Of a DNA stretch of 64,000 bases, positions 1 through 8,623 are shown piece after piece (within the stretch, counting starts at the first letter, position 1; the number at the start of each line of letters is the position of its first letter). The translations under genes were made by a program, and so were the position numbers. Source of the DNA: Streptomyces mutabilis (GTDB lineage: Bacteria > Actinomycetota > Actinomycetes > Streptomycetales > Streptomycetaceae); the NCBI RefSeq assembly GCF_014649815.1, contig NZ_BMTT01000002.1, positions 248,001-312,000 of the forward strand, given 5' to 3'. The notes under the pieces are model-generated. The model did not search any database and was not told the origin of the DNA. It saw only the letters and a list, made by a program, of their open reading frames with translations.

Positions 1-1
1 C

Positions 2-775
2 GACCTGTTCGGGACCGAGCCGCCGGACGCGGCCAACCGGGCGGAGGCGGCGAAGTCGTACTCCACGCTCACCCGGCAGGCCTTCGAGCGGAACTACCTC
101 TCCTTCCACGAGGCCCTCCCGGCGATCGTCCAGGACGTCAGCTCCACGATCACCGACGAGGTCGCACCCGGCACCTGCCGCTTCGCCCACATCGACGCCT
201 CGCACCTGTACGAGCACGTGCACGGGGACATCGGCGCGGCCCGGGACCTGCTGCTGCCCGACGGCATCGTGGTCCTCGACGACTTCCGCAGCGAGCACAC
301 CCCGGGCGTCGCCGTCGCCGCGTGGGAGGCGGTGCTCAACCGGGGGCTGCGGCCCGTCTGCCTGAGCAGCCAGAAGCTGTACGGCACCTGGGGCGACCCG
401 GAGCCGGTCCAGGAGGAACTGCTGGCTGCCCTGCGCGAGCGCGACGACGTCGCCGTGACCGTGGAGGAGGCCGCGGGACACCGGCTGGTGCGGGCCCGCG
501 CCAAGGGCAAGCGGATGCGGCCGCCGTCGCTGCCGTCCTCACGGCACCCGGCGCCCGCGCCCGCACCGGCGACCCCGACGCCGCGAGCGCAGGCCCGGCC
601 CGCGCAGGCGCGCCCGCCCCGGCCGCGGACCCCTCGCGAGCGTGCCCGCCGGCTCGCCCTGGACGTACTGCCGCCGGTCGTCACCCGCGCGGTGCGCCGG
701 TACCGGGCCACGCAGCGGGCGAAGGCGGGCGCTACGGCCCAGAACACGGGCGGTACGGGTCGGTCGAGGCCGTAG
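2..775 (+). CDS. Class I SAM-dependent methyltransferase, 5' end outside window
   Basis: The reading frame is open from the first bases, so the N-terminus lies outside the window. The visible 257 residues include 'FAHIDASHLYEHVHGDIGAA' followed by 'LLLPDGIVVLDDF'. That is the strand-5 'IDGdHxYexVxxDl...L.pGGxivxhDy' signature of Methyltransf_24-type Rossmann methyltransferases. The SAM-binding glycine loop would be upstream and cannot be checked. The last ~80 residues form a Pro/Ala/Arg-rich basic tail rather than catalytic fold. Substrate unknown; proteins of this type often methylate small molecules or sugars. It converges on the decayed TetR gene at 780-1236. Confidence 0.75.
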   Translation, partial: DLFGTEPPDAANRAEAAKSYSTLTRQAFERNYLSFHEALPAIVQDVSSTITDEVAPGTCRFAHIDASHLYEHVHGDIGAARDLLLPDGIVVLDDFRSEHTPGVAVAAWEAVLNRGLRPVCLSSQKLYGTWGDPEPVQEELLAALRERDDVAVTVEEAAGHRLVRARAKGKRMRPPSLPSSRHPAPAPAPATPTPRAQARPAQARPPRPRTPRERARRLALDVLPPVVTRAVRRYRATQRAKAGATAQNTGGTGRSRP

Positions 776-779
776 GTTC

Positions 780-1236
780 CCCCGATCCCCGCGATCACCA
801 GGGCCGGCCCTTCCTCGAAGTGCCGGTCGTAGTCCGTGGAGATCTCCGCGCCCGCCTGAGCCGTCAAGGGATAGTCGGCCATCAGGCGGGCGCGTTCGTA
901 CAGGTCGTAGCCTTCCCGGCGTTCGCCGGGCAGCGGCTGCACGCCCCGTCAGGCCGGTGAAGCGTGAGCCGCTGAACCCCGTGGCGCCGTCGCGGTAGCC
1001 GAGCAGTGCCGCGCGCAGGCCCCGGTTGACCTCGAGCAGCCGTTCCGCCAGGTGTCGGCCGGGTCGAGGGGAGTCCCGGCGGCCATCCGCCGGGACATCT
1101 CCGTGGCCATCTCGTCGAGCAGCCTGCTTGTCCTCGAAGTGCCACTACAGGGCGGGCGACCTGACGTCCAGCTCCCTGGCGACGGTGCGCAGGGTCAGGC
1201 CGTCACGTTCGAGGTAACGACCCAGCTCAGCGGGCC
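780..1236 (-). pseudogene. Decayed TetR-family regulator (5'-truncated, stop and frameshifts)
   Basis: Read on the minus strand from 1236, the conceptual protein begins mid-domain with 'ELGRYLERDGLTLRTVARE' and 'LDVRSPAL-stop-WHFEDKQ'. This is the TetR/TetR-class-D helix-turn-helix, where the stop TAG sits in place of the usual Tyr codon of 'ALYWHF'. A frameshift follows (continuing 'LLDEMATEMSRRMAAGTPLD'), then another ('LAERLLEVNRGLRAALLGYRDGA'), and the end 'YDRHFEEGPALVIAGI' resembles the TetR_C terminal helix. There is no N-terminal methionine or stop of its own; the upstream end abuts the mutase stop codon. I infer a dead remnant of a regulator. Confidence 0.72.
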
Positions 1237-2817
1237 TCAGAAGGCATCCGACGGCACGTACGTCCCCCAAACCTCCCGCAACGCGTTGCACACCTCGCCC
1301 ACCGTCGCCCGGGCCCGCAGCGCGTCCTTCATCGGGTACAGGACGTTGTCCTCGCCCTCGGCCGCCTTCTTCAGGGCCGTCAGTGCCGTGTCCACCGCCT
1401 GCTGGTCGCGCTCCGCGCGGAGCCTCGCCAGGCGTTCGGCCTGCTGGGCCTCGATGGCCGGGTCGACGCGCAGCGGCTCGTACGGCTCCTCCTCGTCGAG
1501 CTGGAAGCGGTTGACGCCGACCACGACCCGCTCACCCGAGTCGGTCTCCTGGGCGATGCGGTAGGCGGAGCGCTCGATCTCGCTCTTCTGGAAGCCGTGC
1601 TCGATGGCGTTGACCGCGCCGCCCAGATCCTCGACCTTGCCCATCAGCTCCAGCGCCGCCGCCTCGACGTCGTCGGTCATCTTCTCGACGACGTAGGAAC
1701 CGGCAAAGGGATCGACCGTCGCCGTCACGTCCGTCTCGTAGGCGAGGACCTGCTGCGTGCGCAGGGCGAGCCGCGCCGACTTGTCGGTGGGCAGCGCGAT
1801 GGCCTCGTCGAAGGAGTTGGTGTGCAGGGACTGCGTGCCGCCGAGGACCGCGCCCAGGCCCTGCACGGTGACACGGACCAGGTTCACCTCGGGCTGCTGC
1901 GCCGTCAGCTGCACGCCGGCCGTCTGCGTGTGGAAGCGCAGCATCAGCGACTTGGGGTTCTTCGCGCCGAACTCCTCCCTCATCACCCGCGCCCAGATCC
2001 GGCGGGCCGCGCGGAACTTGGCGACCTCCTCCAGGATCGTCGTACGGGCCACGAAGAAGAACGACAGGCGGGGTGCGAAGTCGTCGACGTCCATGCCGGC
2101 CGCGACCGCCGTGCGCACGTACTCGATGCCGTCCGCGAGAGTGAACGCGATCTCCTGCGCGGGCGAGGCCCCCGCCTCGGCCATGTGGTAACCGGAGATC
2201 GAGATCGTGTTCCACTTCGGGATCTCGGCCTTGCAGTACTTGAAGATGTCCGCGATCAGGCGCAGCGACGGCTTGGGCGGGAAGATGTACGTGCCCCGCG
2301 CGATGTACTCCTTCAGCACGTCGTTCTGGATCGTGCCGGTGAGCTTGTCGGCGCTCACACCCTGCTCCTCGGCGACGAGTTGGTAGAGCAGGAGCAGCAG
2401 GGCGGCGGGCGCGTTGATCGTCATCGACGTCGACACCTTGTCCAGCGGGATCCCGCCGAACAGCACCCGCATGTCGTCGATCGAGTCGATCGCCACGCCG
2501 ACCTTGCCGACCTCGCCGCTCGCGATCGGCGCGTCGGAGTCGTGGCCCATCTGGGTCGGCAGGTCGAAGGCGACCGACAGGCCCATCGTGCCGTTGGCGA
2601 TCAGCTGCTTGTAGCGGGCGTTGGACTCCGTCGCCGTGCCGAAACCTGCGTACTGGCGCATCGTCCACGGCCGGCCCGTGTACATCGTCGGGTACACGCC
2701 CCGGGTGAAGGGGTACTCCCCCGGCTCGCCCAGCTTCTCGGCCGCGTCCCAGCCCGCCAGGCTGTCGGGCCCGTAGACCGGTTCGATGGGCAGTCCGGAC
2801 TCCGACTCGCGCGCCAT
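1237..2817 (-). CDS. mutA2: Methylmalonyl-CoA mutase-type large (catalytic) subunit
   Basis: The 526-residue protein is a coenzyme B12-dependent acyl-CoA mutase catalytic chain with the substrate-binding TIM barrel. Motifs include '[18 protein letters not shown]' (Tyr56 matches the substrate-contacting Tyr of methylmalonyl-CoA mutase), '[15 protein letters not shown]', '[11 protein letters not shown]' and 'THTNSFDEA'-like '[10 protein letters not shown]'. It ends 'VWGTYVPSD' with no B12-binding domain (no DxHxxG), as in IcmA/HcmA-type chains that pair with a separate small subunit, which is not in this window. The start ATG at 2817 has GGGAGG 9 nt upstream; an earlier GTG/CTG frame extension to 2841 has no such support. 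Expected role: carbon-skeleton rearrangement (methylmalonyl- or branched acyl-CoA) linking odd-chain/branched metabolism to succinyl-CoA. Symbol from recall of the S. coelicolor orthologue; exact substrate uncertain. Confidence 0.88.
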   Translation of the reverse strand: MARESESGLPIEPVYGPDSLAGWDAAEKLGEPGEYPFTRGVYPTMYTGRPWTMRQYAGFGTATESNARYKQLIANGTMGLSVAFDLPTQMGHDSDAPIASGEVGKVGVAIDSIDDMRVLFGGIPLDKVSTSMTINAPAALLLLLYQLVAEEQGVSADKLTGTIQNDVLKEYIARGTYIFPPKPSLRLIADIFKYCKAEIPKWNTISISGYHMAEAGASPAQEIAFTLADGIEYVRTAVAAGMDVDDFAPRLSFFFVARTTILEEVAKFRAARRIWARVMREEFGAKNPKSLMLRFHTQTAGVQLTAQQPEVNLVRVTVQGLGAVLGGTQSLHTNSFDEAIALPTDKSARLALRTQQVLAYETDVTATVDPFAGSYVVEKMTDDVEAAALELMGKVEDLGGAVNAIEHGFQKSEIERSAYRIAQETDSGERVVVGVNRFQLDEEEPYEPLRVDPAIEAQQAERLARLRAERDQQAVDTALTALKKAAEGEDNVLYPMKDALRARATVGEVCNALREVWGTYVPSDAF

Positions 2818-2843
2818 GGTGTGTTGCCTCCCGCTGAGCACAT

Positions 2844-2873
2844 GTTCGAAAAGCTCGAACTACCCGTCAGTTA
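2844..2873. promoter_or_regulatory. Candidate operators upstream of the acyl-CoA mutase gene
   Basis: Two small symmetric elements lie just upstream of the mutase start. GTTCGA-5 nt-TCGAAC (2844-2860) is a perfect 6-bp inverted repeat. TACCCGTCAGTTA (2861-2873) is an imperfect palindrome of the size bound by TetR-type acyl-CoA metabolism regulators. The regulator is unknown and function is inferred from position only. Confidence 0.3.
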
Positions 2874-3069
2874 CTCGCCAGTACAGACCGACCCTGTCGA
2901 CGGACTGTATCGGCGCACGCACCACCCGTGGAGGGGCGCACGCTGGGACCTTGCTCACAACTTCGATGCGGTCCCGGTCACAACGATGCCGCGCCGTTCG
3001 CGGCGCGTCATCCGCGGGGAACATCTCAGGGGACGTCCGTGCGGGGCGGTGAGACGGCGGGGGGTCGTG

Positions 3070-3978
3070 ATGCGTATGACGGGCATGGGGAGCGTGGGCA
3101 GCACCAGGAGGGCGGTGGCCGTCGCGCTGGGGGGCGTGCTGGCGGTCGGCGGCTGCACCGTGCAGGGCACGGGCCCGGACGGCAAGGGGCGCGCGCCGGT
3201 GCACATAGACGTCACGAGCGCTCCGTCGAAGAAGGCGAAGGAATCGAGGGAGCCGACGACACCGAAGGCCCCAGAAGGGGCGGACGGGCCGAAGGGCGCG
3301 CCGGCCGGCGACCGGCCCCCGAGCGCGCCGCCCGCCCCGACCGCGGGCCCGGTGCTGTGGCGGCCCGGCGACAGCGGCCGGGACGTGCGCGAGCTCCAGG
3401 CCCGGCTGCGCCAGGTCGAGTGGCTGGTCGACGGCCCGACCGGGACGTACGACGACCTGACCGAGCGCGCGGTGAGCGGCTTCCAGGGCAAGCGCGGGCT
3501 GCCGCGGACCGGCAGGACGGACACCGTGACCTGGCAGCGGCTGCTGGGCATGACGCGCGAGCCGGGCAAGTGGGAGCTGTACCTGATGGGCGGCCAGCCG
3601 GCCGCCGCGCCCGACCCGCGCTGCCTCACCGGCCGGGTGCTGTGCGTGAGCAAGACCAGCCGGACGCTGCGCTGGATGATCGACGGGCGGACCGTGTCGA
3701 CGATGCCGGTGCGGTTCGGCTCGCAGTACACGCCGACCCGCGAGGGTGTGTTCCAGGTCTACTGGAAGTCCCGCCACCACGTCTCGACGCTCTACGACTC
3801 GGCCATGCCGTACGCGATGTTCTTCAGCGGCGGCCAGGCCGTGCACTACTCGGACGACTTCGCTGTCCGCGGCTACGCGGGCGCCTCGCACGGCTGCGTC
3901 AACGTGCGGGACGAGGCCGCCGTCGCGGAGCTGTACGCGCAGGTGCGCAACGGCGACAAGGTCGTCGTGTACCGGTGA
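3070..3978 (+). CDS. Lipoprotein L,D-transpeptidase with peptidoglycan-binding domain
   Basis: The 302-residue protein starts with a Sec-lipoprotein signal ending in the lipobox 'LAVGGC' (Cys29), so it should be anchored outside the membrane. A Pro/Lys-rich linker leads to a PG_binding_1 domain ('GDSGRDVRELQARLRQ' to 'TDTVTWQRLLG', about residues 98-160). A YkuD L,D-transpeptidase domain follows with the catalytic signature H-x(n)-'SHGCVNVRD' (Cys276). It should form 3-3 crosslinks in peptidoglycan or attach proteins to it. The ATG at 3070 follows a GGGGGG stretch; a GTG one codon earlier is possible. It is a single-gene unit followed by a hairpin at 4001-4039. Confidence 0.88.
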   Translation: MRMTGMGSVGSTRRAVAVALGGVLAVGGCTVQGTGPDGKGRAPVHIDVTSAPSKKAKESREPTTPKAPEGADGPKGAPAGDRPPSAPPAPTAGPVLWRPGDSGRDVRELQARLRQVEWLVDGPTGTYDDLTERAVSGFQGKRGLPRTGRTDTVTWQRLLGMTREPGKWELYLMGGQPAAAPDPRCLTGRVLCVSKTSRTLRWMIDGRTVSTMPVRFGSQYTPTREGVFQVYWKSRHHVSTLYDSAMPYAMFFSGGQAVHYSDDFAVRGYAGASHGCVNVRDEAAVAELYAQVRNGDKVVVYR

Positions 3979-4000
3979 AGCGGGGGACGGACGGAACGGG

Positions 4001-4039
4001 GGCGCGGGCGGGACCGGGGGAACGTGTCCCGCCCGCGCC
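4001..4039 (+). terminator. Strong hairpin after the L,D-transpeptidase gene
   Basis: Perfect 14-bp arms (GGCGCGGGCGGGAC / GTCCCGCCCGCGCC) with an 11-nt loop lie 23 nt after the stop codon at 3978. No T-tract, as usual in Streptomyces. Confidence 0.7.
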
Positions 4040-4235
4040 GAGTGCACGAGCCGTAGGTACGGGGGGAACCCCGGCTCGGTGCGAAAGCCGATGACCAGTC
4101 GGCTCACTCATTACTGCGCCACGGCGGCCGAAAGTGTCACACCCTCGACGAGGAGATTCCGTACACCTAGGGAAAGCGCAGGTCAGAGGCGGCCCCAGAG
4201 GCGATGTCGCCGGTCGGGAGCGACGCGTGCGACCG

Positions 4236-5342
4236 TTACCCCGACCACGGCCGGTGCGCCGGCGCCGAGGGGGCGTGCGGGCGGTGGTGCTGTCCGGCGG
4301 GCGGGACTATGTGGCCGCCGCCGTCATCGCCCTTGCCGTCCCCGTCACCGCCGCCTCCTCCACCGCCCTTGCCACCCTTGGCCCCTTTGCCGTCGTTGCC
4401 ACCGTCGTCGCCACGGTCGCTCTTGTCCCCCTTGCCTTCCTTGTCCCCTTTGTTGCCCGCGTCCTTGCGCGGTTCGCGTTCCCGCGCCGCCTCACCGGCC
4501 TCACCGTTGCTCCCGGCGTCCCGGCCGGTGTCGCGGTCCTGGGCGGCGGTGCCGGGGCCGGCGAGGAGGTTCCGGCAGTACTTGCCGATCTTCGACGAAC
4601 TCCCGGCGGCCTCCTCCAGAGCGCGCCTGCGGGCGTCGTCGAGTTCCCGGCCGGCCCGTACGTCGCGGCAGGCCGCGGCGAGGGCCTGCCGCCCTCCTCC
4701 GGGACCGCCGGTCCCCTGATCCTCGGAGTCGGTGTCGCGGCCCTCGGCCGTGCCGTCCGCCGGCTCGTCGCGGTCGGGCACGCCGGTCGTGGGACCGCCG
4801 CCGGGCACCGAGCCACCCCGCATGCCGTCCAGCGGCGAGGGCGAGATGAGCGGACGGTCGGGGGACTCGGCGGCCGACACGGTGGCGGCGGGGTCCGGTG
4901 CGGCGTCGTCGAACGGCCGCGGCAGGACTCCGGTTCCGGCCGCCACCGCCACCCCGCCGACCATGCCGACGGTCAGCGCGGCGGCCAGCCCGAGGCGCAG
5001 CGGACGATCCCGGCGGGGGCGCCGGGCGCCTTCGCCACGCGGGCCGATGCGGATCAGCGCGGCGTCGGACGGCGGTACCGCGCCGGCGCGTCCGCGGCCG
5101 GCCGGCGCCCCCGCCGCCTCGTCGGCCCGCTCGGCGCGCACCTTGCGGAAAGCGGCCAGCGCGGCGGCCTCGCCGGGGAGTTCCCCGCTGGTCGGCACGG
5201 GCGGGGAGGCGAGCGCGCCGAGGGCCTGGACGAGCCGTTCGGCCCGTTCGCGGACCGCGGGGTCGACAGCCTCCAGTGACTCTCCGCGCAGCAAGATCTC
5301 CGCCGTTTCGCGGTCCAGCCACCTGTCCTGCTCGTCGGCCAT
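4236..5342 (-). CDS. Single-pass membrane protein, probable anti-sigma partner (pair 1)
   Basis: The 368-residue protein has an acidic N-terminal ~100 residues ('DEQDRWLDRETAEILLRGES'), one membrane helix ('LGLAAALTVGMVGGVAVAAGTGV', about 136-158), then a long Gly/Asp/Lys-rich low-complexity tail to the end. No ZAS (HxxxCxxC) zinc motif is present, so it is not a classical zinc anti-sigma factor. It starts within the stop codon of the ECF sigma gene (TGATG, 5344-5340), which implies translational coupling and a functional partnership. A paralogue occupies the same place at 7685-8623. Function is inferred from context; the tail most likely lies outside the membrane. Confidence 0.7.
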   Translation of the reverse strand: MADEQDRWLDRETAEILLRGESLEAVDPAVRERAERLVQALGALASPPVPTSGELPGEAAALAAFRKVRAERADEAAGAPAGRGRAGAVPPSDAALIRIGPRGEGARRPRRDRPLRLGLAAALTVGMVGGVAVAAGTGVLPRPFDDAAPDPAATVSAAESPDRPLISPSPLDGMRGGSVPGGGPTTGVPDRDEPADGTAEGRDTDSEDQGTGGPGGGRQALAAACRDVRAGRELDDARRRALEEAAGSSSKIGKYCRNLLAGPGTAAQDRDTGRDAGSNGEAGEAAREREPRKDAGNKGDKEGKGDKSDRGDDGGNDGKGAKGGKGGGGGGGDGDGKGDDGGGHIVPPAGQHHRPHAPSAPAHRPWSG

Positions 5343-6004
5343 CACATGTCCTTCTGCGTCCGCGCACGCGTATGCGTCACACTCGCGGACGTCACCGCAC
5401 GGCGGTGCGGTTCTCGCTGGGGCGGCAGGGCGCCGAGCCCGCCGCCCGATTCCGGATCGCCGCCGAGGAGTTCGGCCAGGCGCTTCAGACCGCGGTGCGC
5501 CGCCGTACGGACGGCACCGGGCCGCTTGCCCAGCGTCTCCGCGGCGCTCTTGGCGTCGAGGCCCACCACCACGCGCAGGACCACCGCCTCGGCCTGGTCC
5601 TGGGGCAACCGGGCGATGAGGGAGAGGGCGCGGCCGGTGGCCAGGGCCTCGATGGCCTCGCCCGCCGTGTCGGACTCGGCCGGCTTGCCGGCCAGCTCGG
5701 TCTCGTCGCCGCCGATCGCGGGCCGGCGTCCCCGCATGCGGATGTGGTCCAGGGCGCGGTTGCGGGCGATGCGGGCGGCCCAGCCGCGGAACCGGTCGGC
5801 GTCGCCGTCGAACCGCTCCAGGTCACGGGCGATCTGCAGCCATGCCTCGGACGCCACGTCCTCGGCGTCCGGGTCGCCCACCAGCGTCCGCACGTATCCC
5901 AGCAGTCGCGGATGCACCGCGCGGTACACAGTCCGGAACGCGGTCTCGTCCCCGTCCTGGGCCGCCCGCACCGCGGCGGTCAGCTCCGCGTCGTCCCCCA
6001 GCAC
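5342..6004 (-). CDS. ECF-type RNA polymerase sigma factor (pair 1)
   Basis: The 220-residue protein has region 2 ('FRTVYRAVHPRLLGYVRTLV', 'DAEDVASEAWLQIARDL', 'FRGWAARIARNRALDHIR') and region 4 ('LPQDQAEAVVLRVVVGLDAK', 'SAAETLGKRPGAVRTAAHRG', 'LKRLAEL'), the two-domain layout of extracytoplasmic-function sigma factors. GTG 6004 was chosen because AGAGAGG lies 4 nt upstream and the conserved domain begins right after; upstream codons to 6202 look non-conserved. It is co-transcribed with the membrane protein downstream (stop/start overlap). Its regulon is not visible here. It is paralogous to 8620-9297. Confidence 0.88.
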   Translation of the reverse strand: MLGDDAELTAAVRAAQDGDETAFRTVYRAVHPRLLGYVRTLVGDPDAEDVASEAWLQIARDLERFDGDADRFRGWAARIARNRALDHIRMRGRRPAIGGDETELAGKPAESDTAGEAIEALATGRALSLIARLPQDQAEAVVLRVVVGLDAKSAAETLGKRPGAVRTAAHRGLKRLAELLGGDPESGGGLGALPPQREPHRRAVTSASVTHTRARTQKDM

Positions 6005-6564
6005 CGAGCCTCTCTTTGCGCCTAAGCCGGCGCCGCTCTCGCGGACCGGGTACTCGCCGTCGTGGTTCCCGATTGATGGTCGCGGTGGTCCACCGCTCAC
6101 GTGATGTGGGAGGAGACCCCCCGCTGATCGGCGCGAATGGCACGTTACGTCTTGAAACCGCCACTCGTCCATGTCCCCATCGCATAGCCGTACAAGATGC
6201 AACTAACCCGTGACGCGGTGGGGTGTGACAGAAAACGCAGTCGCGGCGCTGTAGGGAGTACGGGCCGCCGCGCGGCCCGTGCCGCGCGACGGCCGGGGCC
6301 TCTCCTGTGGGGGGTGGCGGCCCCGGTCGTCTCCGGCGCACGCCCACTCCGAACTGGGCGCCGCAGAACACCACCTGCCTTCCGCAGCCCGCGCGCCGAC
6401 CGGCCCGGTGAGCACCTTCCCGCATCGCCCGGCGACCGCCCCGACGGCTCGCACACGGGGTGGTAACGTCCCCAACACCCTTTCAGGGCCCACCTGTTTA
6501 TCTGCGGCCCACCGGCACCGGAGGCGGTGCGGCTCGTCGCCTCCGACCCCTCACGGAAGTACGG
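6005..6564. other. 560-bp divergent intergenic region
   Basis: It separates the ECF sigma gene (minus) from the glycosyltransferase gene (plus) and must hold both promoters. I see no convincing gene, no clear sigma-70 box pair and no long inverted repeat. Confidence 0.5.
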
Positions 6565-7641
6565 ATGCCAGTGCATTCAGGACGTGTTCCAGCGGCGGAC
6601 TTATCTCGCACGGAAGCCCGTCGGGCACCGGTGCCGTCGAGGCCGAGGTCGTCCGACCGGCCACCTGCCCTCACGACCCTGCAGCGTTCCGTCGGCAACG
6701 CCGCGACGACGCGCGCCTTGGGGCAGGGGCATCCCGCGGTGCTCCAGCGGGCCACCGGAACGGCGACGGCCGAGGACCGGTCGGCCGGCCGGCCCGCGCC
6801 CTCTCCCGACGGGGAGAAAACGGCCATTCCTCCGCTGGTGCACTTCTGCTGGCTCGGCGGAAGGATGAAGGACGCCGCCCTCCGGAACATCGTGCAGTGG
6901 GCGGAGCAGGCGAAGACCAGCGGCTGGAAGATCCTCATCTGGACCACTCCCGACACCGACTGGGGCACTGCTTTCACGCCGCTCGTCGGGAAGTTGCGCA
7001 TGGGCAGCATCGAGCGGAAGAACATCGAGGACGGCCTGGACGAACGGGTCGAGAGCGCCTACCGGGCGGCCCTCGCGGCGAAGGACTACCCCGCCGCCTC
7101 CGACCTGGCGCGTTACGGCATCCTGCACAAGCACGGCGGCGTCTACGCGGATGTCGACCTGGGGATCGGCCAGGTCAAGCTGCACGAGGACGTTCCCCGA
7201 CTCAGTGTCGGCGACGTTCCCGTGCTCGGGCCGCAGTTGCGCGACAAGCGGTCCAGGGACGCTGCCCTGAAAGACGCCAATCTGGACAAACTCGAACTCT
7301 CGGAGGGCGAGAAGACCGGGGCCGCCGCGGAGCACTATCTCAAGTCGGGCCAATTCGGTAACCACTTCTTCGCCGTGCAGCAGGGTTCGGTCGCGATGGA
7401 CCGCATCATCAAGCAGGTCGCGCTCATGAACGAGGGCGCGACCGAGGGCGACTTCGGCACCGGCGACGCCGCGGTACGCACGGGTCCGAATCCCATGCTC
7501 AAGGCCCTGGTCGACTACCAGATGGAGACGAAGGGCGACTACGACCCGTCGACCCTGCAACCCGAGGGAGCCGACGCCCTCCACCAGAAGGTGAACTGGC
7601 TCACCGAGGAGAGCGAGAACCAGGACTACGAGCGGCACTGA
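6565..7641 (+). CDS. TcdB-like DXD glycosyltransferase with LQR..GN..LQR leader
   Basis: The 358-residue protein has a Pro/Arg-rich N-terminus holding 'LQRSVGNAATTRALG' and 'HPAVLQR' (residues 39-62), a leader motif I associate with DUF4157-type and contractile-injection-system-linked proteins. A GT-A glycosyltransferase domain follows: 'PPLVHFCWLGG' (89-99), 'AASDLARYGIL' (Asp180, Arg183) and 'GGVYADVD' (the DXD is Asp196-Asp198). These match the order of Asp270/Arg273/DXD in clostridial toxin glucosyltransferases and OCH1-like enzymes. No signal peptide or membrane helix. ATG 6565 has GGAAG upstream; an earlier GTG frame is unsupported. No partner gene is adjacent; it stands alone between two sigma/anti-sigma units. 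Predicted role: sugar transfer to a protein, possibly as an injected effector (inference). Confidence 0.8.
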   Translation: MPVHSGRVPAADLSRTEARRAPVPSRPRSSDRPPALTTLQRSVGNAATTRALGQGHPAVLQRATGTATAEDRSAGRPAPSPDGEKTAIPPLVHFCWLGGRMKDAALRNIVQWAEQAKTSGWKILIWTTPDTDWGTAFTPLVGKLRMGSIERKNIEDGLDERVESAYRAALAAKDYPAASDLARYGILHKHGGVYADVDLGIGQVKLHEDVPRLSVGDVPVLGPQLRDKRSRDAALKDANLDKLELSEGEKTGAAAEHYLKSGQFGNHFFAVQQGSVAMDRIIKQVALMNEGATEGDFGTGDAAVRTGPNPMLKALVDYQMETKGDYDPSTLQPEGADALHQKVNWLTEESENQDYERH

Positions 7642-7654
7642 CCGCCGCGGCTCC

Positions 7655-7679
7655 GCCGGGGCGGGCGGCCTTCCCCGGC
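7655..7679. terminator. Possible bidirectional terminator
   Basis: GCCGGGG / CCCCGGC arms with an 11-nt loop lie in the 43-bp gap between the convergent glycosyltransferase and anti-sigma-like genes. Short arms; weak call. Confidence 0.35.
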
Positions 7680-7684
7680 CGGGC

Positions 7685-8623
7685 CTAAGGCTGTCCGCCC
7701 GTCCCGGGAGACAGGCCGGACCGCCCGGCGACGGTGCCGGCCGCCGCGCCGTCGCCCGCGTCCAGGCCGGCCCCGCCCGCTCCGTCGTCCCCGGCGTCCG
7801 CACCACCGTCGGCCGTGCCCCCCACCGCACCGCCCGCCGCGTCCGCGGGTCCTCCCGACGGCGCCGGGGCGACCGAGGGGACGAGCCCGTCCGCGCCGTC
7901 CCCGGCGTCCTGCCGGGCGTCTCCGGCACGCACCTCGGCGCAGTGGGCGGCGACGTCCTCCTCGCCGCCCGCAGCCGCGACGAGCCCCTCCCAGACCGCG
8001 GCGTCCAGCGCCTTGCCGCGGCCGTCCAGCCGCTGGAGAGCGCGGCAGGCCTCCTCGGTCTCCTGGGCGGAGGCCGGACGGCCGGACCGGGCTGGGGCGT
8101 CCGGGGCCGTGGTGGCGGGGCTCGGCGCCGGTACCGGCCGGACGTCGGTGCCGTCCGCGCCGCCCGCGCCCTCGCCGCGGCCCCCGCCGTCCCCGGCCGT
8201 GGTGGCGGACGAACGCGGGCCGTCCGGCTGTGCGCTCTCGGCGGCGAAGCCGCCCCCGCCGATCGCCGCGTAGGCGACGCCGCCCAGGGTGAGGCTCGCC
8301 AGCGTCACGGACAGGGCGGTCTTCAGCGGACGTCCGGCGCGCCGCCGCTCACGGGGCCGCCAGTCGTCCCGCCGGCGGGTGCGGGCCGCCCGGGCCGGTG
8401 CCGCGTCGCGGGCGGCGCGGAAGGCCGCGACGGCCCGCCGTTCGCCCTCGGGGTCGACGTGGTCCTGCCGCAGGGCGGCGGCGAGCAGGGCTTCCGTTCC
8501 GGGGGCGTCGTGGTGGCCGGGGCGGGGGCCGGCGCGACCGGTGTCGCCGTCGCCGTGCTGCGCACCCATGTCCGCCTCCGTTCCCGCTCGATCCGCCGGG
8601 TCCGTGCCGCCCGTGCCCGTCAT
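7685..8623 (-). CDS. Single-pass membrane protein, probable anti-sigma partner (pair 2)
   Basis: The 312-residue protein has the same design as 4236-5342: a charged N-terminal region ('GTEALLAAALRQDHVDPEGE', 'AVAAFRAARDAAPARAA'), a single membrane helix ('LKTALSVTLASLTLGGVAYAAIG', about 101-123) and a long Ala/Gly/Asp-rich distal part. Within that part a small conserved segment, 'EEACRALQRLDGRGKALDAA', matches 'LAAACRDVRAGRELDDARRR' of the first pair. ATGA overlap with the sigma gene (8623-8620) indicates coupling. No zinc anti-sigma motif. Anti-sigma role inferred from pairing. Confidence 0.7.
   Translation of the reverse strand: MTGTGGTDPADRAGTEADMGAQHGDGDTGRAGPRPGHHDAPGTEALLAAALRQDHVDPEGERRAVAAFRAARDAAPARAARTRRRDDWRPRERRRAGRPLKTALSVTLASLTLGGVAYAAIGGGGFAAESAQPDGPRSSATTAGDGGGRGEGAGGADGTDVRPVPAPSPATTAPDAPARSGRPASAQETEEACRALQRLDGRGKALDAAVWEGLVAAAGGEEDVAAHCAEVRAGDARQDAGDGADGLVPSVAPAPSGGPADAAGGAVGGTADGGADAGDDGAGGAGLDAGDGAAAGTVAGRSGLSPGTGGQP

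Noticed and set aside
94-942. 282-codon minus-strand frame at the left edge
   Set aside because: Only its first ~60 codons belong to the TetR remnant; the rest is antisense to the methyltransferase.
1597-3066. Plus-strand extension of the L,D-transpeptidase frame upstream of 3070
   Set aside because: It runs antisense through the mutase gene; the lipoprotein signal and ribosome site fix the start near 3070.
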